Of a stretch of DNA of 64,000 bases, positions 49,386 to 58,545 are shown piece after piece. This stretch comes from Actinomyces mediterranea (GTDB lineage: Bacteria; Actinomycetota; Actinomycetes; Actinomycetales; Actinomycetaceae). The position numbers and the translations under genes were made by a program. The stretch spans positions 1 through 64,000 of the forward strand of contig NZ_FTPB01000003.1 in assembly GCF_900155595.1 (NCBI RefSeq), read 5' to 3'. Positions within the stretch are counted from its first letter, which is position 1, and the number at the start of each line of letters is the position of its first letter. Under the pieces are notes generated by a model. The model worked only from the letters and a program-made list of their open reading frames with translations. It did no database searches and was not told the origin of the DNA.

Positions 49386-50651
49386 ATGGTTAAGACTTAT
49401 CTTCCGCGCATTGCCGATGGCATCCTCGCGAAGGCTCTCGCAAGCAGCGGTGCCGTGCAGATCCGAGGTCCGAAATGGTGCGGGAAGACAGCAACAGGCT
49501 CCCGCGCTGCAGCCTCACTCCTCTACATGCAAGACCCAGACCATCAACGCCAGTATCTCGCACTCGCCGACTCTAAGCCTTCGTCTCTCCTCGAGGGGGC
49601 CACACCTCGGCTCATCGATGAATGGCAAATGGCGCCTCAGCTGTGGGATGCTGTTCGCTTCACCGTCGACCAACGCGGGTTGCCCGGTCAATTCATCCTC
49701 ACCGGTTCTTCTACACCAACTGTCCAGGGAGCACACTCTGGCGTCGGACGTATCGAGCGCTTCAGTATGCGAACGATGTCCCTCTTTGAATCGAAGGAAT
49801 CGAACGGACAGGTGTCACTGGCTTCATTGTTCGACGGAGCCGTTGATATCGGAGCCGTCTCCCCACTTGATGTCGACGGAATCGCTCGCGTGATGTGCCG
49901 GGGCGGCTGGCCCGTCGCCGTCACCGCTCAAAACCCTGACCAGGCGCTGCGCCTCCCCCATGCTTACGTTGATGGGCTTATCTCGTCAGATGTGTCGCGA
50001 ATGGACGGTGTTCGGCGCAACGAGACACGCATGCGGGCACTCATGCGTGCATACGCCCGACATGTATCGACTCAAGCATCGATATCAACGATCAGCGCAG
50101 ACCTCGCGGCGCATGATGATGCCGCGTCCCCCGGAACGGTCACCGATTATCTTGATGCTCTCACCCGCTCCTTCGTCATTGAGGATTTGGAAGCGTGGGC
50201 GCCGGCACTACGGTCTCGAACGGTCATCAGGACTACTCCGACTCGTCATTTCGTAGACCCGTCGATCGGACTCGCAGTGATGAGGGCCTCGCCGCGAGAC
50301 CTCTTGGGAGATTTTGAGATCTTCGGCTTGCACTTTGAATCCTTGTGCGTGCGCGACCTGAGAACCTATGCCGAGGCGATCGATGGCACGGCCTATCATT
50401 ATCGAGACAAAACCGGTCTTGAAGCGGATATCGTCCTCGTTCTCGCCGATGGGCGGTGGGCCCTCATTGAGGTGAAGCTTGGTTCATTGCATCTTGATGC
50501 TGCCGCTGCGAATCTGCGCAAATTGTCCGACCGCGTGGACTCGAAGCGCATGGGCGCCCCCTCGTTCCTCGCAGTCGTCACTGGCACTGCGACCGCCTAC
50601 AGGCGCGATGACGATGTGTTCGTCATCCCCCTTGCGTGCCTCGCGCCGTAA
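49386..50651 (+). CDS. AAA_14/DUF4143 ATP-binding protein
   Basis: ATPase of 421 residues of the large AAA_14 plus DUF4143 family. Walker A is RGPKWCGKTATG (about 27-38), Walker B-like LIDEWQ, and FILTGSST is the following sensor segment. The DUF4143 C terminus has GLHFESLCVRDLRTYAEAI and HYRDKTGLEADIVL...WALIEVKLG, which resembles a PD-(D/E)XK nuclease core (E-A-D, E-V-K). Role unknown; the family is common in accessory regions. No Shine-Dalgarno, leaderless promoter directly upstream. Confidence 0.9.
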   Translation: MVKTYLPRIADGILAKALASSGAVQIRGPKWCGKTATGSRAAASLLYMQDPDHQRQYLALADSKPSSLLEGATPRLIDEWQMAPQLWDAVRFTVDQRGLPGQFILTGSSTPTVQGAHSGVGRIERFSMRTMSLFESKESNGQVSLASLFDGAVDIGAVSPLDVDGIARVMCRGGWPVAVTAQNPDQALRLPHAYVDGLISSDVSRMDGVRRNETRMRALMRAYARHVSTQASISTISADLAAHDDAASPGTVTDYLDALTRSFVIEDLEAWAPALRSRTVIRTTPTRHFVDPSIGLAVMRASPRDLLGDFEIFGLHFESLCVRDLRTYAEAIDGTAYHYRDKTGLEADIVLVLADGRWALIEVKLGSLHLDAAAANLRKLSDRVDSKRMGAPSFLAVVTGTATAYRRDDDVFVIPLACLAP

Positions 50652-50661
50652 GGCTTCGCCT

Positions 50662-50826
50662 TCACGCCATCACAAGGTTCATAAGCTCCTCGTAGTCGGT
50701 CACCACGTCGTAGACGACTTCTTCTTTCGTCTGCTCACTGATCGTTCGGGAAAAAGTCTGGCGCACTCGATCTTCGCTTCTTCGGCCCCTTTGAGCTGGA
50801 GCGTCGACCACCCGTGCGGACGTCGG
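50662..50826 (-). pseudogene. Probable relic of the 3' end of a restriction (DEAD/type III R-like) gene
   Basis: The minus strand carries two coding-like segments in different frames. One reads GWSTLQLKGAEEAKIECAR (to about 50760). The other reads RTISEQTKEEVVYDVV and ends in YEELMNLVMA before a TGA at 50662-50664. Joined by one frameshift near a run of A (about 50752-50757), they resemble the C-terminal end of restriction subunits that end LK-AEEAKI-CA...YDVV-SYEELL. The match is from memory of the family, so the assignment is tentative. Confidence 0.45.
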
Positions 50827-50879
50827 TATCAACGCCGATCAGTCAATGAACGGCGACGATCAGCGGTAATCCCTCGGCT

Positions 50880-52442
50880 TCACTTGTCCGAGACTCGTCG
50901 GTCGATCCGCCGCGCGATGAACCATTGCAGGCCCCTCGGGCCGACCAAGAGGCCGAGAACCACAACCATTGCGAACACAGCAGCATTGACCCACCACGGC
51001 CACGTGAACCACGACAGCACATCGAGAGTGATCGTCGCAGGGAGCAGCACCGTCGCAATGAGGCCGACCACCTCGTTGAATTCACGCTCCGCCCTCGCCT
51101 CGCGACGATCCAGAGCACTGAGCCTGCGCTGATTCTCGGCCTCAACCTCTTCGGACTCTATCTTCGCGAGCTGCCCCAAGTGATCAAGGTTGTCGCGCGT
51201 GCGCTGACGGAGACGGCTGATCCTGTCAGTGAACTGGGATTCGAATCCGATGAGGACTCTCGAGTGCGCATATTTCGACGACGCTTCCGCGATGTTGTAG
51301 CGCGCCTGGAAGGCGATGAACTGCGTCCACAGTGCGCGCGCAGTCGGGCCGATCTGCTCCGACGATGCGACATCGAACTCTTCTCCCCCACGGATGGATA
51401 CCCGTCGGCCATATTCTTCCGCGAGCAGCGCGGCGCGATCAGCGAACCACTCGATGATTGAGAACTGCAACAGCTCAAGCGCGACCAAATCGACCCAGGC
51501 ATCAGAGATGACTTTGCGAAGGCTCCGCGCTTTGTCATCATTGTCGAGGTCGGAGCAGAAGAATCCGGCGCCGAAGTCGGAGAATGCGATGTTCCAACTC
51601 TGAACGCACACGCTGCGCGTTGCATAATCAGCGTCGCATGTGCCCCCAGGCTGTGCTCCCGTGTCCAAGACGCACAGGCGCCGAGCAGATTCAGAAGGTT
51701 CCCGCCCATGAGTGACGGCACGTGCTCCGTCGGCGTCCGTCAGCACGTAGTACAGGGGGATCTGACTGGTGCGCAAAGTCGCGCTAGTGCCGACAATGCG
51801 AACCGGCCTGCCGATCGGAGCAGCAGAGGCGGGATCGATCACGGATTGCAGGCATTCGACGAAGTCACAACGCCTCTCCCCCATTGCAAGGTGCCTGATG
51901 CTCCACAAGCGGTTGTCATCGAAGAGCGGGAAGTCCATCGCCTGAGCATCGTCGTCACCACAGTCCGCAGGAATGAAATGCACGATGAGCACCGCGGGGA
52001 CCACATGGTCCCCATCGGTATCCGTTGCGTTGCGGGGCCTGCGCACAATCGTGTTGTCGTCGGTACAAATCAGGTCGATTCCAATGACGTGAACGGGGTC
52101 GCCATTGTCTCCGGCGATGTCGAATTCGATTGGCAGGTGGAAGCGGTTGACCGAGCCATTGACATTGTGAGTGAGGCGGGAGATGTCGGGGCCCAGAATC
52201 CTCTGGCGCTGCTCATCGGGGCGAATATGGCGCGTGTTCTTGGTCCGCGCCCTGTTGCCGCTCCGAAGCGGGAGAGGCCCCTCTATCCATGTGCCCTTAT
52301 CGAGGCATCGCTCCAAGTCGCAGAAGCAGACGTCCGCTGCGAGAAGGAATGCACAGCCGTAGACGTGATGCGCGTCGGCACTCCACCGAGCGGCTTCCAC
52401 GACAACCTTGCGATTGTGCCCCTCGTAGGAAGATCTGATCAC
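50880..52442 (-). CDS. Unrecognised protein with two C-terminal membrane segments
   Basis: A protein of about 520 residues that I do not recognise. A soluble region of about 395 residues contains several Cys (FCDLERCLD, GGTCDADYATRSVCVQ). A charged helical stretch follows (about 395-455, SRLRQRTRDNLDHLGQLAKIESEEVEAE). Two membrane helices at about 459-479 and 485-505 end in the basic tail RRIDRRVSDK. The topology recalls CorA-like proteins, but there is no GMN motif. GTG at 52442 is chosen for GGGGGGAACA just upstream; the longer frame overlaps the PKD gene. Confidence 0.7.
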   Translation of the reverse strand: MIRSSYEGHNRKVVVEAARWSADAHHVYGCAFLLAADVCFCDLERCLDKGTWIEGPLPLRSGNRARTKNTRHIRPDEQRQRILGPDISRLTHNVNGSVNRFHLPIEFDIAGDNGDPVHVIGIDLICTDDNTIVRRPRNATDTDGDHVVPAVLIVHFIPADCGDDDAQAMDFPLFDDNRLWSIRHLAMGERRCDFVECLQSVIDPASAAPIGRPVRIVGTSATLRTSQIPLYYVLTDADGARAVTHGREPSESARRLCVLDTGAQPGGTCDADYATRSVCVQSWNIAFSDFGAGFFCSDLDNDDKARSLRKVISDAWVDLVALELLQFSIIEWFADRAALLAEEYGRRVSIRGGEEFDVASSEQIGPTARALWTQFIAFQARYNIAEASSKYAHSRVLIGFESQFTDRISRLRQRTRDNLDHLGQLAKIESEEVEAENQRRLSALDRREARAEREFNEVVGLIATVLLPATITLDVLSWFTWPWWVNAAVFAMVVVLGLLVGPRGLQWFIARRIDRRVSDK

Positions 52443-52464
52443 TGTTCCCCCCTTCGTGGCTATC

Positions 52465-52491
52465 AGCGTTGTGTCATTGCTAGCGTTGTGT
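52465..52491. repeat. Two direct repeats upstream of the unknown membrane protein
   Basis: AGCGTTGTGT occurs at 52465-52474 and 52482-52491, a 17-bp period, in the 58-bp gap between the PKD gene and the 520-residue gene. Two copies facing the same way at under two helical turns could be a regulator site (inferred). Confidence 0.4.
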
Positions 52492-52500
52492 TGTGTGTGT

Positions 52501-53448
52501 TTAGTGGGTGGGGGTGGTGTTCCAGAGGTGGCATTCTTGTGTGGAGCGGCGCTCGAACTCATCGAGGTGGGCTTGTTCTTCGCGGGTGCGTTCTTCTGGG
52601 AGAGGAACCGTGTAAATATGCGCCTTACACACCTTAAATGGCTGTGTGGACTCTACCGTCGTCACCACACCATTCAAAGAGGCTGTCGATCCGTCAAAAG
52701 GACTGGTCACCCTCCCCCGCCATGTCGTTGTCAGCGTGATCACCACATCCGGCTGCTTACGCTGATACACGTGATACACGCGCGTGGCCGGATACGGGGC
52801 ACCCGGGTCTGTGGTCACCACCGGCGCAGTCCCGTCCCCGAAGTCATAGGAGAACCGTGTCGCCTCCAAGGTGAGGGTCACCTGTGCGCCGAACAAGGTG
52901 GTGGTCAGCGTCTGCGTCGGGGCAGTGACATACACCAGGGTGGGCACATCGATGAGCGTGTCCCACGTGGGCTGCTTCACCAAGCCAGCGCCACTAGCCT
53001 GCACGCGGGCGACCGCATACTCCAACAGCACGCGAGCGTCAGGAACACTGTCAACAGGCTCCTCATCAGTGGTGGGCACAGGCAAGCGAATCCTCTGATC
53101 GTGGTTATCGTCAGGAACCCCATTCGCCCCCGCAGTCCACGTCACGTTCTTGCACGTAGGATCCTCCAGATCCAAATTCCCCGCATCCCGCTTCTGCCAA
53201 CACGACAACCTCCGCTCCACCTCAGGAGCCACCCCCACACGCACCTCACCCGACTCAACCACAGACGAATCAACAGACGCCCCAGAATCCTGCTCCGCCT
53301 GCCGCTCCGCACCAACAGTGACCGTGTCACCATCAGTTGAATGCTGAATGGCTTTGGTATCGATCGAATCGGCCACTGCGGTCGGGGATGAGAACACCGT
53401 TGCAACCAGTGTGAGCGCAACTACTGCGACGAAACGTCTACCCCTCAT
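52501..53448 (-). CDS. Secreted PKD-domain-like protein
   Basis: Exported protein of 315 residues. The signal peptide MRGRRFVAVVALTLVATVFS ends near the Ala cluster before DSIDTK. A PKD-like beta domain is visible at about 195-275: TRFSYDFGDGTAPVVTTD, then a tyrosine-rich strand VYHVYQRKQPDVVITLT. Function unknown. It overlaps the end of the lipoprotein gene by 11 nt, and AGGAGG inside that gene serves as its ribosome site, 9 nt from the ATG at 53448. An ATG at 53454 is possible but too close to it. Confidence 0.8.
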   Translation of the reverse strand: MRGRRFVAVVALTLVATVFSSPTAVADSIDTKAIQHSTDGDTVTVGAERQAEQDSGASVDSSVVESGEVRVGVAPEVERRLSCWQKRDAGNLDLEDPTCKNVTWTAGANGVPDDNHDQRIRLPVPTTDEEPVDSVPDARVLLEYAVARVQASGAGLVKQPTWDTLIDVPTLVYVTAPTQTLTTTLFGAQVTLTLEATRFSYDFGDGTAPVVTTDPGAPYPATRVYHVYQRKQPDVVITLTTTWRGRVTSPFDGSTASLNGVVTTVESTQPFKVCKAHIYTVPLPEERTREEQAHLDEFERRSTQECHLWNTTPTH

Positions 53449-54073
53449 ACTCATTCGCCTCCTGTTCATACACGTACCACTTTTCTCCATCCCAATGCAT
53501 CAACAAATCAACGAGCGCGAGCGACTCAGGATGGTCAGTGAGGACCCCATCCCGATAGGTCTGTGCCGCTTCGTTGCGGACGAGGAATCTCACTGCGAAA
53601 GAATTCGGAATGCCTACCCGATCAGACAAATCAATGGTCTCGTGAACCTCAACAACCGTGTACTTCCCGTGATGTGACCATCCACCCGAAGCGTACAAGT
53701 TCTCGGCCCGCTCAATGAGGTCCATGCACCCGGCGCAGGTATCGGCGTTGACGAACGCTCGAATGGAGGTGGTGTCTCCGGTCTCCCACGCGTAGTCCAT
53801 GAGCGCCAGGTAATGCTTCGCGGCTTGTTCTGCACCAAAAGCCGAATACGTATACGCATTGGACTGAAGCTGCGGCTCGTGCACGTGGACGGGGATCTTC
53901 GACAACGTCCCATCAGGGTTGAGAATGTACTCCCCCGACATCTGACGCTCCACACCAGACTGCACGCCGGAAGCGGCCTCAGTCCCACCAGAAGACCCAC
54001 ACGCCCCCACACCCAGCCCCACCACACATAACGCCACAACACCACCAACAAGACGACGCACGCCACCAAACAC
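53438..54073 (-). CDS. Lipoprotein, DUF6318-like
   Basis: Membrane-anchored lipoprotein of about 211 residues. With a GTG start at 54073, AGGAGG lies 6 nt upstream and the product begins with a textbook signal peptide: RR, a hydrophobic run VVALCVVGL, and lipobox GVGAC. The exported domain has YLALMDYAWETGDTTSIRAF and CAGCMDLIERAENLYASGG, then ends in WDGEKWYVYEQE, as in actinobacterial DUF6318 proteins. Function unknown. Coupled with the secreted PKD-type gene. The open frame upstream of 54073 has no support. Confidence 0.8.
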   Translation of the reverse strand: MFGGVRRLVGGVVALCVVGLGVGACGSSGGTEAASGVQSGVERQMSGEYILNPDGTLSKIPVHVHEPQLQSNAYTYSAFGAEQAAKHYLALMDYAWETGDTTSIRAFVNADTCAGCMDLIERAENLYASGGWSHHGKYTVVEVHETIDLSDRVGIPNSFAVRFLVRNEAAQTYRDGVLTDHPESLALVDLLMHWDGEKWYVYEQEANEYEG

Positions 54074-54870
54074 ACCACACCCTCCTGTCCTACCGCGCAC
54101 ACCTCGTACAACCGCACCCACAAGACGACACACATCAAACACCGCACGGTGATATGCGCCAACAAAAGTACGCGTGTCCAAATGAAGAGCAGAACTCGCG
54201 TGCGTGGGGGGAGCGGGGTGGCGGCTCACAGTAGTGACATCGTCGGCACCGACCTCAGTGTCCGGGCCAAAGATCCATGCCGCCTGCCGACAGCGAGTGC
54301 CGCGCTTGGAAGGACGGTTCGGGGAGTACATGTTCGGGGTCATAGACGCACCCTAAAAGACCCCCACCACCCCTGGCTACCCCCAACACACAGCCTCCAC
54401 CCATCCACATGGTTACACACCAACCCTTGAAAACGTATACACAGACCACACCCGTAACGACCGACCCTAATAGAGACCCACGCAAAGAAACCATGCGCAA
54501 ATGAGCCCGGTTCGAAACGGCGCGGCAAGGACACGCCAACGGTTTGAGGAGAACACGACGCCATTGCCGGATCATGTCTTCTCATCCGGTCATGAGGTCA
54601 ACCAGTCGATAGGACGGTGTCGATGCGCCGAGAACTCTGCCCTGCCCACCACTTGATCGGCAGGACGAACGATAGACGTGGGGACGCCGCATGAACGGCG
54701 AACGAATAAGCGCGGTGCGCGAGAAATGGGGAGCGGACGGGGTGCGGGAAGCGGGAAGATTCCGACGTGCAGAGGGTGAGTGCGCGGCAGCGGGCGGGTG
54801 GAGGTCCGCGTGATGCGGGACCGCAGCAAAGGCGTGGGGCGCGAGCAGTTCCCTGCCCGCGCCCCGTTCA
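54074..54870. other. Non-coding stretch between the lipoprotein gene and the tandem repeat
   Basis: About 800 bp with no gene I can support. The first 330 bp are C/A-rich on the plus strand (long runs of CACACC), so they look G/T-rich in the transcript sense. A T-arm-like CCGGTTCGAAACGG occurs near 54518 but no tRNA cloverleaf can be built round it. No clear promoter was found for the lipoprotein gene. Confidence 0.4.
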
Positions 54871-55014
54871 CGCTCGACAAACACTTCTCAGGCGCGCCCT
54901 CAGTCGGTCGAGCCGTGCCATCGCTCAGGCGACCACGCCGCGCGCTCGACAAGCGAGTCGCAGGCATGCCCTCAGCCGGTCAAACCACACTTCCGCTCAG
55001 CCGATCACACTCAC
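54871..55014. repeat. Two diverged 72-bp tandem repeats
   Basis: CGCTCGACAA begins at 54871 and again at 54943. Over the next 66 bp the two units agree at roughly seven positions in ten, with shared blocks such as GCCCTCAG, CGGTC and CGCTCAG. The second copy runs into the ileS stop. Function unknown. Confidence 0.6.
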
Positions 55015-58000
55015 AGCTTCACCACTGTGATGCTCAGAGCATCCGCAGTCTCGACCGATACCGACAGAGCGAGAGTCTCCGCCGCGATCATCTCGCGGTG
55101 CACTTCGACGGCGCCGACATGCTCTGCGGGCACGCCCAGGGTGAGCGCGATCCGATCGGCGACGTGCAGGCCCGCGTTCTTGCGCTCATCTTGGATGGCA
55201 CGGATGACATCGCGCGCATACCCCTCGGCCTCAAGCTCGGGCGTGAGCTCAGTGTCGAGCACGACGAAAGTGCCATTCGCCAAAACATCCGCAACTTGTC
55301 CCTCGTCGGCGTTCACCGAGGTCGTCACACTGAACTGCTCGCCGCTCAAAGAAACAGGTGCACCATCGACCATAACGCCGGAAAAGACGCAAGACGCCCC
55401 GTCCTCGGACACCTGCCACTCCCCCGCCTTCTGTGCCTTGAAGAGCTGCGAAGTGAGCTTGCGAATCTCAGGCGAAAAGGCACGCGGGTTGAGGGAAAGC
55501 TCAGTGGAGACCGACAGGCCAGACTCGGCCGGAGTCAAGAGGCGAACATCCTTGACATTGACCTCGGAAGCAATAAGTCCCGCGAAAGAAGAGAGCGCCT
55601 CAGCCTGCTCGGACACGACCCGCAAGCCCTGGAGAGGCTGGCGCACGCGCAACTGGTTCGCCTTGCGCAACGCATGAGCAGAAGACACGACATCACGCAC
55701 CTCGTCCATTGCTGCAACGAGGGCATCGTTGGCCACGGCCTCGGGCAGGATCGGGTAGTCAACCAGGTGCACAGACTCACCGCCGGTCAAGCCCTTCCAG
55801 ATCTCCTCGGTCAGCAGGGGCAGCAGCGGCGCGGCAACCTCCATGAGGCGCACCAAAGCCGTGTACAGCGTCTCGAAAGCCGCCTGGTCCTCATCCCAGA
55901 AACGCTGACGCTGAGTGCGCACGTACCAGTTCGTCAGCACGTCGAGGTAGTCGCGCACCAGCTCGCAGCCCTTCGCGATGTCGTATTCGTCGAGGCTCGC
56001 CTTCACGCCGCTCGCGAGGTCTCGCGTGTGGGCCAGCAGGTAGCGGTCCATTTCGACGAGGCCGTCAACGACACGTGGGTCACCGAGGTCGAGCAAGCGC
56101 CCCTCAATGCCTTCGCCCTTGTTCGCAGCTCCCGCGTAGAGGGTGAAGAAGTAGTAGGCGTTCCAGATCGGCAAGAGCACTTGACGGACGGTGTCGCGAA
56201 TGCCCACGTCCGTGACCATGAGGTTGCCGCCGCGAACGACGGGTGAGCTCATGAGGAACCAGCGCATCGCATCGGAGCCGTAGGAGTCGAACACTCCGTT
56301 CACGTCCGGGTAGTTGCGCAGCGACTTACTCATCTTGCGCCCGTCGTCGCCCAGCACGATGCCGTGCGAGACGACGTTCGTGAACGCCGGACGATCGAAG
56401 AGGGCGGTCGCCAGGACGTGCAGGGTGTAGAACCAGCCGCGGGTCTGACCGATGTATTCGACAATGAAGTCACCCGGGTAGTGCGACTCGAACCATTCGG
56501 CGTTCTCGAAGGGGTAGTGGACCTGCGCATAGGGCATTGATCCGGATTCGAACCAGCAGTCGAGGACGTCGGGGATGCGGCGCATCATGGACTTGCCGCT
56601 CGGGTCGTCCGGGTTGGGGCGAACGAGCTCGTCAATGAAGGGGCGGTGCAGGTTGTCGACCTTCACTCCGAAGTCGCGTTCGAGTTCAGCGAAGGAGCCG
56701 TAGACGTCTTCACGCGGATAGTTCGGGTCGTCCGAACGCCACACGGGGATCGGCGCTCCCCAGAAGCGGTTGCGCGAGATCGACCAGTCGCGTGCGCCCG
56801 CGAGCCAGTTGCCGAAGATCCCGTCCTTCGTGTGCTCAGGCACCCAGGTGATCTCCTGGTTGAGCTCCACCATGCGGTCACGGATCGCGGTGACCTTCAC
56901 GAACCAGGAGGACACGGCCTTGTAGATCAGGGGCTTGCGGCAGCGCCAGCAGTGCGGGTAAGAGTGCACGTAGGACTTCTGCTGGACGAGGACGGCGCGC
57001 CGCTCCTCAGGGATACGAGCCATCGGGCCCGAGCCGTCGCGAAGGTCCACGATGATCGGCTTGTTCGCTTCGAAGACTTGCATGCCCTCGTAGTCGGTGA
57101 CTTCAGAGGTGAAGCATCCGCCCTCGTCGACGGGGATGACGGGCTTGATGCCGACCTCCATGCACACGAACATGTCGTCCTCACCGAAGGCGGGGGCGAT
57201 GTGCACGAGGCCGGTGCCGTCCTCAGTGGACACGTAGTCGCCGGGGATGATGCTCCAGCCGTTCGGACCGGGGGCTGCACCCTCGGACCGGTGTTCGGCG
57301 GTGTTGTAGTAGTCGAAGATCGGATGGTAGCTGCGACCCGCCAGGTCTGAACCCTTCAGGCGTGCAACGACCTCGGGGTTTTCTCCAACTTCTTTCACGT
57401 AGGCACCCAGGCGGGCTTCAGCGAGGATGACGCGCTGGCCGGCGAGGGGCGATTCGAGGTCTTCTGCGACACGCACGACCGCATAGTCGATTGTTGGGCC
57501 CACGGCAACGGCCAGGTTCGAGGGGAGGGTCCAGGGAGTGGTCGTCCAGATGAGGACGAGTTCGGTGTCCTCAGCGCCCTCGACGATCGGTTCGGTCAGG
57601 CGCATGCCGACGGTGACGGTGTTGTCCTGGCGGTCCTGGTAGACCTCGTCATCCATCTTGAGTTCGTGGTTGCTCAGCGGCGTGCGGTCGTGCCAGCAGT
57701 AGGGCAGCACGCGGTGGCCCTCGTAGGCGAGGTTCTTGTCATAGAGAGTCTTGAACGCCCAGATCACCGATTCCATGTACTCCGGGTCGAGGGTCTTGTA
57801 GTCGTTCGCGAAATCGACCCAGCGGGCCTGGCGGGTGACATAGTCCTCCCACTCGTCTGTGTAGCGCAGGACGGAGGAGCGGCAGGCGTCATTGAACGCG
57901 CCGATGCCGAGGCCACCTTCGCGGGTGATCTCGGTGACGTCGTCGATCCCGAGGATCCGCTGGGCTTCGAGTTCTGCGGGCAGGCCGTGTGTGTCCCAGC

Positions 58001-58292
58001 CGAAGCGGCGTTCGACGCGGTGCCCGAGCATCGTCTGGTAGCGGCCGACGATGTCTTTCACGTAGCCGGTGAGGAGGTGGCCGTAGTGGGGCAGGCCGTT
58101 CGCGAAGGGAGGGCCGTCGTAGAAGACGAACTCGTTCTCGCCATTGGCTCCGGCGGGACGGTTGTCGATGGACCTGTGGAAGGTGTCATTGGCGGCCCAA
58201 AAGGCCAGTGTCTCGCCTTCCATCTGCGGGAAGGACGGGCTCGGGTCCACCTCGGTGTCGCGGTGGCGGGGATAGAAGCCGTGCTTCGTCAT
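55011..58292 (-). CDS. ileS: Isoleucyl-tRNA synthetase
   Basis: Class I enzyme charging tRNA-Ile, 1093 residues. The HIGH signature is HYGH (69-72) in [15 protein letters not shown], and KMSKS is at 653-657. Overall features ([33 protein letters not shown]) match the eukaryote-like type 2 IleRS found in actinobacteria, a type often poorly sensitive to mupirocin; resistance here is inference. GAGGAC lies before the ATG at 58292 and is predicted to be masked by the T-box sequestrator upstream. Confidence 0.96.
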   Translation of the reverse strand: MTKHGFYPRHRDTEVDPSPSFPQMEGETLAFWAANDTFHRSIDNRPAGANGENEFVFYDGPPFANGLPHYGHLLTGYVKDIVGRYQTMLGHRVERRFGWDTHGLPAELEAQRILGIDDVTEITREGGLGIGAFNDACRSSVLRYTDEWEDYVTRQARWVDFANDYKTLDPEYMESVIWAFKTLYDKNLAYEGHRVLPYCWHDRTPLSNHELKMDDEVYQDRQDNTVTVGMRLTEPIVEGAEDTELVLIWTTTPWTLPSNLAVAVGPTIDYAVVRVAEDLESPLAGQRVILAEARLGAYVKEVGENPEVVARLKGSDLAGRSYHPIFDYYNTAEHRSEGAAPGPNGWSIIPGDYVSTEDGTGLVHIAPAFGEDDMFVCMEVGIKPVIPVDEGGCFTSEVTDYEGMQVFEANKPIIVDLRDGSGPMARIPEERRAVLVQQKSYVHSYPHCWRCRKPLIYKAVSSWFVKVTAIRDRMVELNQEITWVPEHTKDGIFGNWLAGARDWSISRNRFWGAPIPVWRSDDPNYPREDVYGSFAELERDFGVKVDNLHRPFIDELVRPNPDDPSGKSMMRRIPDVLDCWFESGSMPYAQVHYPFENAEWFESHYPGDFIVEYIGQTRGWFYTLHVLATALFDRPAFTNVVSHGIVLGDDGRKMSKSLRNYPDVNGVFDSYGSDAMRWFLMSSPVVRGGNLMVTDVGIRDTVRQVLLPIWNAYYFFTLYAGAANKGEGIEGRLLDLGDPRVVDGLVEMDRYLLAHTRDLASGVKASLDEYDIAKGCELVRDYLDVLTNWYVRTQRQRFWDEDQAAFETLYTALVRLMEVAAPLLPLLTEEIWKGLTGGESVHLVDYPILPEAVANDALVAAMDEVRDVVSSAHALRKANQLRVRQPLQGLRVVSEQAEALSSFAGLIASEVNVKDVRLLTPAESGLSVSTELSLNPRAFSPEIRKLTSQLFKAQKAGEWQVSEDGASCVFSGVMVDGAPVSLSGEQFSVTTSVNADEGQVADVLANGTFVVLDTELTPELEAEGYARDVIRAIQDERKNAGLHVADRIALTLGVPAEHVGAVEVHREMIAAETLALSVSVETADALSITVVKL

Positions 58293-58545
58293 GGTGTCCT
58301 CGTCTGTTCGTTGCACAGGGACGAGGACCGGCGACGCCGGGACCCGCGGTACCACCCCGCTTGCCGCTCCCCCGACTCGGGGGTGCAGCCGCTTATTCAC
58401 AGCTGTGTCGGGCTTACCCGTCCGGTTCTAATGAGGCACTGCCACGAAGCGGGCGCCCGTTCTTCCGAAAACTCCCCGGTGATACCCCCGTCTGCCGCCC
58501 GAAGGCGAGGATCCGGGGCCGGATCAGCGTCACCGCCTACTCTAG
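58293..58545 (-). promoter_or_regulatory. ileS T-box riboswitch, translational type
   Basis: The T-box motif GGGGTGGTACCGCGGG is seen on the minus strand at about 58342-58357. Its UGGU would pair with the 3' end (ACCA) of uncharged tRNA-Ile. An isoleucine specifier AUC (58481-58483) lies in the upstream stem I region, GGGGGTATCACC. Downstream, GTCCTCGTC (about 58319-58327) is complementary to GACGAGGAC, which contains the ileS ribosome site, so it is an SD-sequestering hairpin instead of a terminator. Uncharged tRNA-Ile is predicted to free the site. Confidence 0.9.

Noticed and set aside
54074-54343. N-terminal extension of the DUF6318-like lipoprotein
   Set aside because: The GTG at 54073 has an AGGAGG site and gives a proper lipoprotein signal peptide; the extension would bury it.
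54510-54540. tRNA-like T arm (GGTTCGAAAC)
   Set aside because: No acceptor, D or anticodon stem could be paired around it.
54690-54812. Short plus-strand frame of about 40 codons starting MNGERISAVREKWGAD
   Set aside because: No ribosome site, no promoter and no recognised similarity; not enough to call a gene.
54780-56246. Plus-strand open frame of 488 codons opposite ileS
   Set aside because: It mirrors the reverse frame of ileS, has no recognisable motif, and starts in the tandem repeat.
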